From Salinibacter sp. 10B (GTDB taxonomy: Bacteria > Bacteroidota > Rhodothermia > Rhodothermales > Salinibacteraceae), in the NCBI RefSeq assembly GCF_002954405.1, contig NZ_MQWC01000004.1, positions 1,138,301-1,202,300 on the forward strand: a stretch of DNA of 64,000 bases, given 5' to 3'. The notes beneath the pieces were generated by a model. It was given only the letters and a program-made list of their open reading frames with translations. It had not been told where the DNA came from and did not search any database. Positions 51,507 through 59,908 of this stretch are shown in pieces; the first letter of the stretch is position 1, and the number at the start of each line of letters is the position of its first letter. Position numbers and translations under genes: made by a program.

Positions 51507-53150
51507 ATGTCGGACAGCTTTTCCATCAGCGGCCACCTCGTCGACCTCCACGACCGCGACATCCGTCCGGCAACCGTTCAGGTTCGGAATGGCACTATTG
51601 AACGAATCGATCCGGCGAAGCACGTACCGGACCGATACCTGCTGCCCGGCTTCGTCGATGCGCACGTTCACGTGGAAAGCTCGATGCTGCCGCCATCGGA
51701 ATTTGCGAGGGCCGCCGTGCCCCACGGCACGGTCGGCACCGTGAGCGATCCGCACGAAATCGCCAATGTGCTTGGGGTGGACGGCGTGGAGTACATGATC
51801 GAGGACGGACGGCAGGTGCCCTTTCACTTCGCGTTCGGCGCCCCCTCCTGCGTCCCCGCAACGCCCTTTGAGACCAGTGGAGCTGAACTGGGCCCGGATG
51901 CCGTCGCGACTCTTCTCGACCGGGACGACGTGCCGTACCTCAGCGAGATGATGAACTACCCCGGCGCCATCCATCGCGACGACGACGTGATGGCGAAGAT
52001 TGCCGCCGCTCATGAACGGGGCAAGCCGGTCGACGGACACGCCCCGGGGTTACGGGGAGATGGCGTGGAAACATACGCAAGTGCCGGCATCGAGACCGAC
52101 CACGAGTGCTTCGAGATCGAAGAGGCCCGCGAGAAACTGGCGGCGGGCATGAAGATCGCCATCCGCGAGGGCTCGGCGGCAAAAAACTTCGACGAGCTCA
52201 TCCCGCTGATGGACGAGGCGCCGGATCGCCTCCTGTTTTGCAGCGACGACAAACATCCGGACGCCCTGGTTCGCGGCCACATCGACACGCTGGTGCGCCG
52301 GGCGCTGGCCCGGGGCTACGATCGGTTCGACGTGCTCCGCACCGCCTGCGTACATCCGGTTGAGCACTACGGGCTAGACGTGGGCCTGCTGCGTGAAGGG
52401 GACGCGGCGGATTTCATCGTGGTGGACGACCTGGACGCGATGAACGTGCAGCGCACGTACGTGGAGGGGCGCCTCGTGGCCGAGGACGGCCTCTCCCACA
52501 TCGACCGCGTCTCCTCTGAGGTGGTCAATCAGTTTGAAGCACGCCCGGTGGAGGCCGCGGACTTTCAGGTACAGGCAGAATCTGACCGAATGCGCGTCAT
52601 TACCGCCGTTGACAATCAACTGATGACGGGCGAGACGATCGTCGATACGCCGGTCGAGGACGGAGCAGCGGTGGCCGACCCGGACCGCGACGTGCTGAAG
52701 CTGGCCGTCGTCAACCGGTACACCGAGGCACCGCCTGCGATCGCATTCATTCGCGGCTTCGGCCTGGACGACGGCGCGCTTGCCTCCAGCGTCGCCCACG
52801 ACTCGCACAACCTTCTGGCGGTGGGCACGAGCGACGCGGCCCTCGCCGAGGCCGTAAATGCGATTATGGAGGAGCGGGGCGGCATCAGTGCGGTCGGGAC
52901 TGGCCCCTCGCACGTGCTCCCACTCCCCATCGCCGGCCTCATGAGCGACCAGCCGCACGACGCCGTGGCCCGCCGCTACACGCAGCTCAGCCGATTCGTG
53001 CAGAACGAGTTGGGCAGCCCCATGGACGCGCCCTTCATGACGCTCTCGTTCATGGCGCTCCTCGTCATTCCGCAGCTCAAGCTCAGCGACCAGGGGCTCT
53101 TCGACGGCGACGCCTTTTCGTTCGTCGATCGCTTTGTGGGCGGGAATTGA
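51507..53150 (+). CDS. ade: Adenine deaminase
   Basis: Converts adenine to hypoxanthine in purine salvage. The amidohydrolase metal motif is GFVDAHVHVESSML. The PHGTVGTVSDPHEIANVLG, DGHAPGLRG and SDDKHPDALVRGHIDTLVRR blocks are characteristic of the bacterial Ade family. The C-terminal part has HDSHNLLAVGTSDAALAEAV and ends with the Ade C-terminal domain. It has 547 residues and starts MSDSFSISGHL. It follows thrC by 90 bp. Confidence 0.96.
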   Translation: MSDSFSISGHLVDLHDRDIRPATVQVRNGTIERIDPAKHVPDRYLLPGFVDAHVHVESSMLPPSEFARAAVPHGTVGTVSDPHEIANVLGVDGVEYMIEDGRQVPFHFAFGAPSCVPATPFETSGAELGPDAVATLLDRDDVPYLSEMMNYPGAIHRDDDVMAKIAAAHERGKPVDGHAPGLRGDGVETYASAGIETDHECFEIEEAREKLAAGMKIAIREGSAAKNFDELIPLMDEAPDRLLFCSDDKHPDALVRGHIDTLVRRALARGYDRFDVLRTACVHPVEHYGLDVGLLREGDAADFIVVDDLDAMNVQRTYVEGRLVAEDGLSHIDRVSSEVVNQFEARPVEAADFQVQAESDRMRVITAVDNQLMTGETIVDTPVEDGAAVADPDRDVLKLAVVNRYTEAPPAIAFIRGFGLDDGALASSVAHDSHNLLAVGTSDAALAEAVNAIMEERGGISAVGTGPSHVLPLPIAGLMSDQPHDAVARRYTQLSRFVQNELGSPMDAPFMTLSFMALLVIPQLKLSDQGLFDGDAFSFVDRFVGGN

Positions 53151-53262
53151 AAATGAAACGGACGGCCGGGCAGATGTTACGTCGCTTGCATTTGCAGCGA
53201 CTCATTAAGCGAGAAGTAAGGACTGGTATTCTACTCGCTTGATGATCTTATTACCTGTCTCC

Positions 53263-54009
53263 ATGTCGCCTCCCGTCCGTCTCGTTTCGATCGTTCTCTG
53301 TGCCCTGCTGCTTGGGTGTGGCGGCGCGTCTGCTCAGCCGTTCGCCCCCCTCCCGATCGACGCTGCTCCTCGGGGCCTGACGCTCATGCCAGTGGAGAAA
53401 GTTCACGCACATGCCCTCCGCGTCCGCCCCTCGCCCCCGGATGCGCCTCTCCCTCTCCAGGAAAAACGCCCGTCTCCCCACTTCGGCCGCGCCCTGCTCG
53501 GCGGCACTTTTGGCGTTGGCATCGGCACAGGGACGGGACTCCTGTTGCTAGCTGCCTCCGCCTCCGTGGACCCCGAAACGGAAAGCTCCCCCGACGTCGA
53601 CCAGGAGGCCGGAGAGGCAGCCTCAGTGCTGGCCCTGCTGGGCGTCGCCGCAATCCTCTCCGGGGGGCCGTTCGGGGCTGTCGAGATGAGCGGCATCGAT
53701 CGGAATCGGCGCGATGCGTACATCGGCGCCGGCATTGGGGAGTTCGTCTTCGGCGTGATCGGCTATGTGATTGCCAACCAACTGCACCGGGGCACCTCCG
53801 CTCGACTGGCAGGCGTGGGCACGGGAGTGGTCCTCGGATCGGCCACCGGAGCCTTCTTCGGGGCCTTACACCAACGATCACAACGGGGCCTGCTGCGTCG
53901 TGCCGAAGGGGAGTGGTCGGTCGCCTCACCAACGGTTCAACTCCGCCTCCATCGATCCACTCGGCACCCTCCCTCGGTTGGGGTCACCCTGATGTCTGTT
54001 CGCTGGTAG
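53263..54009 (+). CDS. Hypothetical exported membrane protein
   Basis: About 248 residues with a signal (LVSIVLCALLLGCGGASA, a possible lipobox LLGC) and several Gly/Ala-rich hydrophobic segments, including GALLGGTFGVGIGTGTGLLL-like stretches, which look like glycine-zipper helices. No family is recognised. Its 3' end overlaps the convergent ppx/gppA gene by 26 bp. An upstream ATG at 53239 is also in frame. Confidence 0.6.
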   Translation: MSPPVRLVSIVLCALLLGCGGASAQPFAPLPIDAAPRGLTLMPVEKVHAHALRVRPSPPDAPLPLQEKRPSPHFGRALLGGTFGVGIGTGTGLLLLAASASVDPETESSPDVDQEAGEAASVLALLGVAAILSGGPFGAVEMSGIDRNRRDAYIGAGIGEFVFGVIGYVIANQLHRGTSARLAGVGTGVVLGSATGAFFGALHQRSQRGLLRRAEGEWSVASPTVQLRLHRSTRHPPSVGVTLMSVRW

Positions 54010-54949
54010 CGGCGAGTGCCCGGAGCGCGAGCCCGTGCCGGAGCTCATACGGGCTTACGCGCAGGGACGAGCGGGCGTAGTGCGACAGAATGCGATCTAG
54101 CAAAATGACGCCGATCGGAAACACGTCCGCCCGTCCTTCCATCGCGTCTGGATGAAGCGCCCGAATCTCCTCGACGCTCAATTCAAGCAGTCGGGTGCGC
54201 CACCGACGAACGTCATTCTGGGATAGGACGAAGCGTCCGCCGTGCAGGGCATCCCACGTGCTCTCCGGACCGGCGTGGATGAGCGCGAGGGCCGTGGCGG
54301 TGCCGGCCGTTCCAATGAGGGTTGGATCCGGACCGACAGAAAGTACCGTGTTGTTGAGAGTCGTGTCGATGAGATGTTCGACCCGATCGATCTCCTCTGC
54401 CGTGGGGGGCTGCGACGAAAAACACCGCTCGGTCAGGCGAACACAGCCCACATCGAGACTCACCCGATCCGTCATCGCCTCAGCATAGTCCAGTGTGTGC
54501 TGAGACGGATTGGTGCCGGAAATCAGCTCCGTGGAGCCGCCGCCAATATCGACGACTAAGCACACCCCTGTGAGATCGTCGAACGCCGAACAGGCCGCTG
54601 CAAAGCTCCAGGCAGCCTCTTCTTCGCCGGAAAGAACCTCAACAGAAAGCCCGAGATGATCGTGAATGCGATCGACGACAGCCTGTCGATTCGTGGCGTC
54701 TCGGAGAGCACTCGTTCCGGCCACCAAAATGCTCGTCGCGCCCTGCTCCTGTGCCGTCTGTTTGTACTCCCGAAGAGTGGCGAGTAGTCGGCGTTGTGCG
54801 GCTCGACTTATGCGTGCACTCGTATCGACCCCTTCGCCCAGTCGCACGAACCGCTCTACGGCATGCACGCGACGCAGCGTGTTTTCTTCGCTCTCCACCA
54901 CGAGAAGCTGGGCCGTGTTGGTGCCGATATCGATCGTGGCGAAGCGCAT
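53984..54949 (-). CDS. ppx: Exopolyphosphatase / pppGpp phosphohydrolase (Ppx/GppA)
   Basis: A member of the Ppx/GppA family that hydrolyses polyphosphate or the stringent-response alarmone pppGpp. It starts MRFATIDIGTNTAQLLVVES, and the phosphate loop appears as VCLVVDIGGGSTELISG and LIGTAGTATALA. It has 321 residues, the size of the short family form, lacking the extra C-terminal domain of the long Ppx enzymes. The start at 54949 is preferred because the frame continues 28 codons upstream through a heptamer repeat. prmA is upstream on the same strand. Confidence 0.93.
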   Translation of the reverse strand: MRFATIDIGTNTAQLLVVESEENTLRRVHAVERFVRLGEGVDTSARISRAAQRRLLATLREYKQTAQEQGATSILVAGTSALRDATNRQAVVDRIHDHLGLSVEVLSGEEEAAWSFAAACSAFDDLTGVCLVVDIGGGSTELISGTNPSQHTLDYAEAMTDRVSLDVGCVRLTERCFSSQPPTAEEIDRVEHLIDTTLNNTVLSVGPDPTLIGTAGTATALALIHAGPESTWDALHGGRFVLSQNDVRRWRTRLLELSVEEIRALHPDAMEGRADVFPIGVILLDRILSHYARSSLRVSPYELRHGLALRALAATSEQTSG

Positions 54950-54953
54950 AAGG

Positions 54954-54987
54954 AAAAGCGTTATGCGTGATGCGTAAAGCGTGATGG
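54954..54987 (-). repeat. Heptamer array in the ppx leader
   Basis: On the minus strand: CATCACG, CTTTACG, CATCACG, CATAACG, CTTTTCC. Four of these end in ACG, giving a clear seven-base period over 28 bases. The array ends four bases before the ATG and occupies most of the 50 bp between prmA and ppx. Confidence 0.7.
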
Positions 54988-54999
54988 AGCCCCCACCGA

Positions 55000-55836
55000 T
55001 TACGCCCCCCTCGTGCAGTGAACGGCCCACCATCCGTCCTCCGTATGCTCGCCGTCGATCTCAAAATTCAATTCGTGAAGTACCTCCCTTATGTCGGGCC
55101 GATCACTCGTAAGAAGCCCCGAAAGTAGAAGATGACCGGTACCGGAGAGTCGACGCCCAAGATCCGGAAGCAGTTCAAGGAGGGGATGCCGGGTCATATT
55201 GGCGACAATAACATCCGCGCTGCGGTCAGCGGGGACAGTGTCAATCGATCCCTCCCGAATCGTCACTCGGTCCTCGACGCCATTCTGTGCCACATTCTCC
55301 CGTGCATTCTGGACCGCTCCCGGTTCAATGTCGACTCCCAGGACGGAAGATGCCCCTAGCCGGGCGGCGGCAATCGCAAGCACCCCCGTCCCCGTCCCCA
55401 CGTCGATCACCGTATCGCCCGATGCCACAGTCCCTGCAAGCAGTCGGAGCACGAGCCGCGTGGTGGCGTGGTGTCCCGTGCCAAAGCTCTGCTTTGGATC
55501 GATACGCAGCACGGTCGCCTCCGTATCCTCCCGCTCCTCGCCCGTCGTCGGACACAGCAGAAACGGCCCGACCCGCACCGGGGTGAGGGACGCCTCCCAT
55601 TCCGCATTCCAGTTGCGCTCGCCCAGCACCCGGACCTCCAGGGCATCCGTATAGCCATCGGCCCGCAGGCGCGCTGCCACTCGTTCCCGGAGGGCCCCCG
55701 ACCACTCCTCCACCGGGACGTAGGCAATGAGCGTGGAATCGGTCTGCTGAAAGCCTGTGGCCCAATCGGAGAGAACCCCGATATACCGGTCGTGCTCCAA
55801 CAGCGGCACGGAAAGAGTCACTTCAATCGTATCCAT
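55000..55836 (-). CDS. prmA: Ribosomal protein L11 methyltransferase
   Basis: An S-adenosylmethionine-dependent methyltransferase that trimethylates ribosomal protein L11. The SAM site is DTVIDVGTGTGVLAIAAARL, followed by the acidic VLGVDIEPGAVQNARENV and VIVANMTRHPLLELLPDL. The N-terminal half (residues 1-110) matches the PrmA substrate domain, with EWSGALRERVAARLRADGYT. FGTGHHATTRLVLRLLAG is a block seen in PrmA. It has 278 residues. Confidence 0.94.
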   Translation of the reverse strand: MDTIEVTLSVPLLEHDRYIGVLSDWATGFQQTDSTLIAYVPVEEWSGALRERVAARLRADGYTDALEVRVLGERNWNAEWEASLTPVRVGPFLLCPTTGEEREDTEATVLRIDPKQSFGTGHHATTRLVLRLLAGTVASGDTVIDVGTGTGVLAIAAARLGASSVLGVDIEPGAVQNARENVAQNGVEDRVTIREGSIDTVPADRSADVIVANMTRHPLLELLPDLGRRLSGTGHLLLSGLLTSDRPDIREVLHELNFEIDGEHTEDGWWAVHCTRGA

Positions 55837-55854
55837 GAGAACCGGGCGTGACGA

Positions 55855-56586
55855 CTACTGTGGAACAGTGCCACGGTAGAGCGACGCAATGCCGAAGGTG
55901 AGGGGCTCCCAAAGCAATTCGGCGAACCCGCTGTCGTTCATCCGGTCCAGAAAGTCGGTACCATCTGGGAATTCCGCCACCGAGTTTGGCAAATACTCGT
56001 AGGCGCCCGCATCCGGACTCAGCGTACCGCCGATACGGGGCAGGACGTGACGGCTGTACCAGGCGTAGAGCTGCTTGATCGGAAACGTGCGGGGCCGACT
56101 GAATTCCAGCACGACCAGCCGTCCGCCGGGCCGCAATACGCGCCGAATGCCCCTCAGCCCCGCGTTCAGATCTTCAAAATTGCGCACCCCGAACGCGACC
56201 ATAGCAGCGTCAAACGAGTGGTCCCCGAACGGCAGGTTTTGCGCGTCTCCCTGCACGAGCGAGATGCGCGGCGACAGCCCCTGTCGGTCAATCTTCGTCC
56301 GTCCGTAGGCAAGCATTTCAGCAGAAAGATCGATCCCCACGACCTCCCGGGGATGCAGCATCTGCTCCGCCTTGATGGCAAGATCGGCGGTCCCAGTCGC
56401 CACATCGAGCACCCGTGTCGGTTGCTCATCGTCCAGCAGTCGAATCGCCCGGGTTCGCCAATACTGATCGATGCCGAAGCTAAGAACGCGGTTCAGCAAG
56501 TCGTACTGAGGCGCGATGGTGTCGAACATCTTCTCCACCGCTTCGGCTTTTCCTTCGACTTCCCCAATCGGAGGATGTTGGGACAT
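55855..56586 (-). CDS. ubiE: Ubiquinone/menaquinone biosynthesis methyltransferase
   Basis: Methylates demethylmenaquinone to menaquinone (MenG activity) in the membrane. RVLDVATGTADLAIKAEQML is motif I, and ISLVQGDAQNLPFGDHSFDA holds the family's GDA-LPF segment. RPGGRLVVLEFSRP and the start MSQHPPIGEVEGKAEAVEKM with FDTIAPQYDLLNRVLSFGID are typical of UbiE. It has 243 residues from the ATG at 56586. In this phylum the product is expected to be menaquinone. prmA follows after 18 bp. Confidence 0.95.
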   Translation of the reverse strand: MSQHPPIGEVEGKAEAVEKMFDTIAPQYDLLNRVLSFGIDQYWRTRAIRLLDDEQPTRVLDVATGTADLAIKAEQMLHPREVVGIDLSAEMLAYGRTKIDRQGLSPRISLVQGDAQNLPFGDHSFDAAMVAFGVRNFEDLNAGLRGIRRVLRPGGRLVVLEFSRPRTFPIKQLYAWYSRHVLPRIGGTLSPDAGAYEYLPNSVAEFPDGTDFLDRMNDSGFAELLWEPLTFGIASLYRGTVPQ

Positions 56587-56591
56587 GGGCT

Positions 56592-56617
56592 GTGTATTGC
56601 GTAATGCGTATTGCGTG
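56592..56617 (-). repeat. Heptamer array in the ubiE leader
   Basis: On the minus strand, CGCAATA, CGCATTA and CGCAATA in tandem, preceded by CCA and followed by CACAGCCC before the ATG at 56586. It is one of the clearest arrays. Confidence 0.7.
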
Positions 56618-56744
56618 GCGGCGATCAACCGGTGAAATGCGCACTGACCGTGGAGGCTCCGGAGTTTTGCCGAGCAGGTAAGAAGAAGTAGACAGTTATC
56701 GCACGGAGTCGACCGCCTTCCCCTTCAACACAACACCTGACGCA

Positions 56745-56772
56745 CGAAATACGCAATACGAAATACATCCCC
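56745..56772 (+). repeat. Heptamer array CGAAATA-CGCAATA-CGAAATA followed by CATCCCC
   Basis: Three tandem units with a CATCCCC tail, matching the copy at 22844-22864 in unit order and tail. It lies in the 240 bp between pfkA and ubiE, about 130 bp from the ubiE leader array. Confidence 0.65.
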
Positions 56773-56826
56773 TTCGGCAAAGGCATGCGACCAATGACCG
56801 TGGAGCCGAACGCGAAACTCAGCCTC

Positions 56827-57810
56827 TCAGCTCAGAATCTGCGTCAGCTTCAGAAGATCGTAGTCGATGGATTTGCGGCGGCCGTACACGTTGCGGAGAG
56901 GCGTGAGCTTCGTTTCGCCGTTCACGAGGCCCACCATGACGTCCGAATGGCCATCGAGCAGCGACTCGACGGCGGCAACCCCAAGCCGGCTGGCAAGGAC
57001 ACGATCGCTGGCCGTCGGCGCCCCACCACGCTGGGTATGCCCAAGAATGGTCGACCGCAGGTCGATGTCTGAAAAGTCCGGATCGTCGCGAAGGGCCTGC
57101 TCAATGCCACGCGCACCGCCGAGTTCGTCCCCCTCGGCCACCACGACAATCGTCGACCGGCGCTGGGCCGTCATGAGCGACAGGATCCGCTCCTTCACCA
57201 TGTCCATTTCGGTGATCGTCTCCGGGATCAGGATAAGCTCCGCCCCCCCACCGATGCCACAATTGAGGGCGATGAAGCCCGCGTCTCGCCCCATCACCTC
57301 CACCAGAAAAAGACGGTTGTGGGCGTCGGCGGTGTCGCGCACCCGGTCGATGTTTTCGATGGCGGTGTTGAGCGCCGTGTCGTACCCAATGGTAGCGTCG
57401 GTGCCGTACAGATCGTTGTCGATCGTGCCCGGCGCCCCAACAACGGGAAACTCATGCTCATCGTGCAGCTTCGAGGCACCCCGAAAGGTCCCGTCCCCGC
57501 CAATGGCGACGAGCGCATCGATTTTGTTCTGGCGCAACTGCTGGGCGGCCTTCGCACGCCCCTCTTCGTGCATGAACTCTTCCGAGCGAGCACTCTTCAG
57601 TACGGTCCCGCCCGTCTGCACGATGTTCGAAACCGATCGACGATCCATTTCCACGAAATCGCCCTCGATCATGCCCTCGTAGCCGCGCCGGATGCCGGTC
57701 ACGTCGAGGTCATTCGTGAGTGCGGTGCGCACGACGGCCCGGAGACATGCATTCATGCCGGGGGCGTCGCCCCCACTGGTGTACACGCCGAGGCGCTGTA
57801 TGTCCTGCAT
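56827..57810 (-). CDS. pfkA: ATP-dependent 6-phosphofructokinase
   Basis: Phosphorylates fructose 6-phosphate in glycolysis. The protein starts MQDIQRLGVYTSGGDAPGMN, then NACLRAVVRTALTNDLDVTG. The ATP loop is GGDGTF in VAIGGDGTFRGASKL, and substrate binding is in VVGAPGTIDNDLYGTDATIG and EVMGRDAGFIALNCGIGGGA. RSTILGHTQRGGAPTASDR matches PFK C-terminal blocks. It has 327 residues, normal for the bacterial enzyme. The start at 57810 is favoured over one 17 codons upstream. Confidence 0.96.
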   Translation of the reverse strand: MQDIQRLGVYTSGGDAPGMNACLRAVVRTALTNDLDVTGIRRGYEGMIEGDFVEMDRRSVSNIVQTGGTVLKSARSEEFMHEEGRAKAAQQLRQNKIDALVAIGGDGTFRGASKLHDEHEFPVVGAPGTIDNDLYGTDATIGYDTALNTAIENIDRVRDTADAHNRLFLVEVMGRDAGFIALNCGIGGGAELILIPETITEMDMVKERILSLMTAQRRSTIVVVAEGDELGGARGIEQALRDDPDFSDIDLRSTILGHTQRGGAPTASDRVLASRLGVAAVESLLDGHSDVMVGLVNGETKLTPLRNVYGRRKSIDYDLLKLTQILS

Positions 57811-58123
57811 AGGGGTAGAATATGACGAGTCGATGAGCGTCCAACGAAAGAGAGGGGCCAAAGCCCCTATGGGACCCTCTCCGCATTACGGCCCCGGAGG
57901 CGTCCCGCTTGGTTTGTCCGGAATGGGGGGTCCTTGCGGTCGGTGTGTAGCGCACTTCCGACAGAGCACAAAGCGGAGGAGAACCCGTAACTGAGCACGA
58001 ATACGTCCCACAATGATCATGACGGGCTGTCCCTTCCTCAAGCGGCTATTTTCGTCCCGGTGGAAGTAGGTCCCGAAAGCGCATTGCACGAGCGTCCCTA
58101 CCATCCCCTCCTGACGGCGAAGA
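57811..58123. other. Intergenic stretch between pfkA and DUF1460 genes
   Basis: About 310 bp. No convincing gene. A GGGGC/GCCCC hairpin is at 57854-57867 (CAAA loop) in the pfkA leader on the minus strand. A 72-codon minus-strand frame in this region ends in a Pro/Cys-rich tail and resembles nothing known. Confidence 0.4.
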
Positions 58124-59065
58124 CTAGGGACGGGCTACTACAATACCGATCTGATGATCGATCTTCTGAACGTACCGTTGAAGATCGGGCGAAACTACGA
58201 CGCCGTCGGAGAGGGAGGCATGCAACAGTCCGCGGCCGCCATCCTCATGGGCGTAGACGAGCCCGGTGTGGGTTACGTCAAGTCCCTGAATGGAGGTCGC
58301 GAGGGCGACGATGTCCCCTGCCCGTAACTGGTCGTAAACGGCCCGAATCGAGTCCTGCGGAACGAAGTGAACGGGCCGCTCCTGCTGCCGTGCTTGCACC
58401 TCCTGTTCCATCTTCTGCACGCAGGCATAGAGGCTGTCGTTGGTCGCAAACTTCTCATAGTCGGAGCGATGCGTGCTCATAAAGTCGAGCGTGTCGGTCA
58501 TCCGGCGTCCGCCGAGATCGTCATCGATCCGCTCCACGATGCCCCGGTCTTCATTGTCGGCTAGCCACTCGGTAAAGTAGTGCAGACGACTGCAATACCC
58601 TTGCATGCGCCCGTTCCGATAGCGCTGCTCGGCCAGCCGGCGCGCAAAGCCAGCGTAGGTCGAATCGCCCGCCATCGCCCCGCGGGCCATTGCCAGTGCG
58701 GTCTCGACAAACGTCACGCAATCAAAGCCGTCGAGCCGTACGACGAGCGTTTCGGTTGCCGGCTCATCCAAGGTCCCGGCGATGTACGGACGACCTCGAA
58801 ACTGGAGTCCAATCTCCTGCATCAGTGCTCCGACCGATTCGACCTCCGACCGATGGGCCATGGCGTGCTGCATGACGCTCGCAAACTGGGCAGCCGTGGC
58901 CGAATCCGGCGGCGTCAGCACACTGTCGGGAAGCGCTCCTACGGTTGAGGAATCGGGCGTAGCAGGATCAGCTGGATCCGCATCCGAAGCGGATTGACAG
59001 CCACTTCCCCCCACGAGAAGACCAATCGCAGCAATGAGGATCATGAAACGAGAGCAACGACGCAT
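58124..59065 (-). CDS. DUF1460 lipoprotein (putative peptidoglycan amidase)
   Basis: A 313-residue exported lipoprotein (lipid Cys23 in VGGSGCQS). The DUF1460 block VVRLDGFDCVTFVETALAMA contains Cys116, the expected nucleophile of this NlpC/P60-like family. RMQGYCSRLHYFTEWLADNE and GLVYAHEDGGRGLLHAS are further characteristic segments, the latter with the catalytic His region. Members are N-acetylmuramoyl-L-alanine amidases or of unknown function. aat lies upstream on the same strand, with 39 bp between them. Confidence 0.9.
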   Translation of the reverse strand: MRRCSRFMILIAAIGLLVGGSGCQSASDADPADPATPDSSTVGALPDSVLTPPDSATAAQFASVMQHAMAHRSEVESVGALMQEIGLQFRGRPYIAGTLDEPATETLVVRLDGFDCVTFVETALAMARGAMAGDSTYAGFARRLAEQRYRNGRMQGYCSRLHYFTEWLADNEDRGIVERIDDDLGGRRMTDTLDFMSTHRSDYEKFATNDSLYACVQKMEQEVQARQQERPVHFVPQDSIRAVYDQLRAGDIVALATSIQGLDVTHTGLVYAHEDGGRGLLHASLSDGVVVSPDLQRYVQKIDHQIGIVVARP

Positions 59066-59104
59066 GGGACCAAAGGCGTGTGAGACGGCAATAGGGCGTG
59101 CATT

Positions 59105-59818
59105 TCACCCATTCGACCCGCCCTCGTTTCTCTTCGCCGGGCGAGACGCGTCGAATTCAGACACAGGTCGATCCAGAAGGGACGCCTCCTCGTCCGCGAG
59201 CGGCCACCACGTCGTTTCTCTCCGCAGGGCCTCATCGAGGCGTTGCAGATAGTCGCGTCGCGGGATCTCCACTACGCCAAACTGTTCTAGATGATCGGTG
59301 GAGTACTGCGTATCGAGGAGCGTGTACCCCCCCGCCCGAAGCTGGCGCACCAGATGAACGAGCGCTACCTTGGAGGCATTGCTAACCTCAAAAAACATCG
59401 ATTCCCCGAAGAAGGCCCCACCGAGTGCGACCCCGTAGAGTCCCCCTGCGAGCGTGTCGTCCTGCCAGCATTCGACACTATGGGCCCGCCCTAGTTTGTG
59501 CAGGTCGGTGTAGGCCTCGATGATTCGGGGCGTAATCCACGTCCGGTGGCGGTCGGCACAAGCCCGAATCACACGCCCAAAGGCCCGATCACTCGTCACC
59601 GCAAACTCGCACTTCCGCACCCGCCGCCGCAAATTATGGGGCACGTGAAACGCGTCGAGCGGCAGATGAGCTCGCGGGTCGGGCGAAAACCACTGGACTG
59701 TGCCCGTGCGGTCATCCCCCATTGGAAAAATCCCACTGGCATAGGCACGAATGAGCACACGAGGCGTGAGGCGTATGTCGTCGGGCACGAGGGCGCGTGT
59801 GAAATGGGAAGGACACAT
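59105..59818 (-). CDS. aat: Leucyl/phenylalanyl-tRNA-protein transferase
   Basis: Adds Leu or Phe from aminoacyl-tRNA to N-terminal Arg/Lys of proteins, marking them for the N-degron pathway. Residues near AYASGIFPMGDDRTGTVQWF and SPDPRAHLPLDAFHVPHNLR match Aat. HSVECWQDDTLAGGLYGVAL and GGAFFGESMFFEVSNASKVA hold the catalytic region. LLDTQYSTDHLEQFGVVEIP is the C-terminal block. It has 237 residues, usual for the family. Confidence 0.95.
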   Translation of the reverse strand: MCPSHFTRALVPDDIRLTPRVLIRAYASGIFPMGDDRTGTVQWFSPDPRAHLPLDAFHVPHNLRRRVRKCEFAVTSDRAFGRVIRACADRHRTWITPRIIEAYTDLHKLGRAHSVECWQDDTLAGGLYGVALGGAFFGESMFFEVSNASKVALVHLVRQLRAGGYTLLDTQYSTDHLEQFGVVEIPRRDYLQRLDEALRRETTWWPLADEEASLLDRPVSEFDASRPAKRNEGGSNG

Positions 59819-59908
59819 TCTCGCTGAACCGTCAAACTATGCCGGGAAGCGAGAGTTTAGAAGACGAGTTTCGCTGCCCATTTCCACTCTTTTCCCTCCC
59901 CTTCTCCC

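Noticed and set aside
50271-52040. 589-codon minus-strand frame over thrC and ade
   Set aside because: It is the antisense of two well supported genes and resembles no protein family.
57886-58104. 72-codon minus-strand frame between pfkA and DUF1460 genes
   Set aside because: No family resemblance and a Pro/Gly-rich tail; likely chance in GC-rich DNA.
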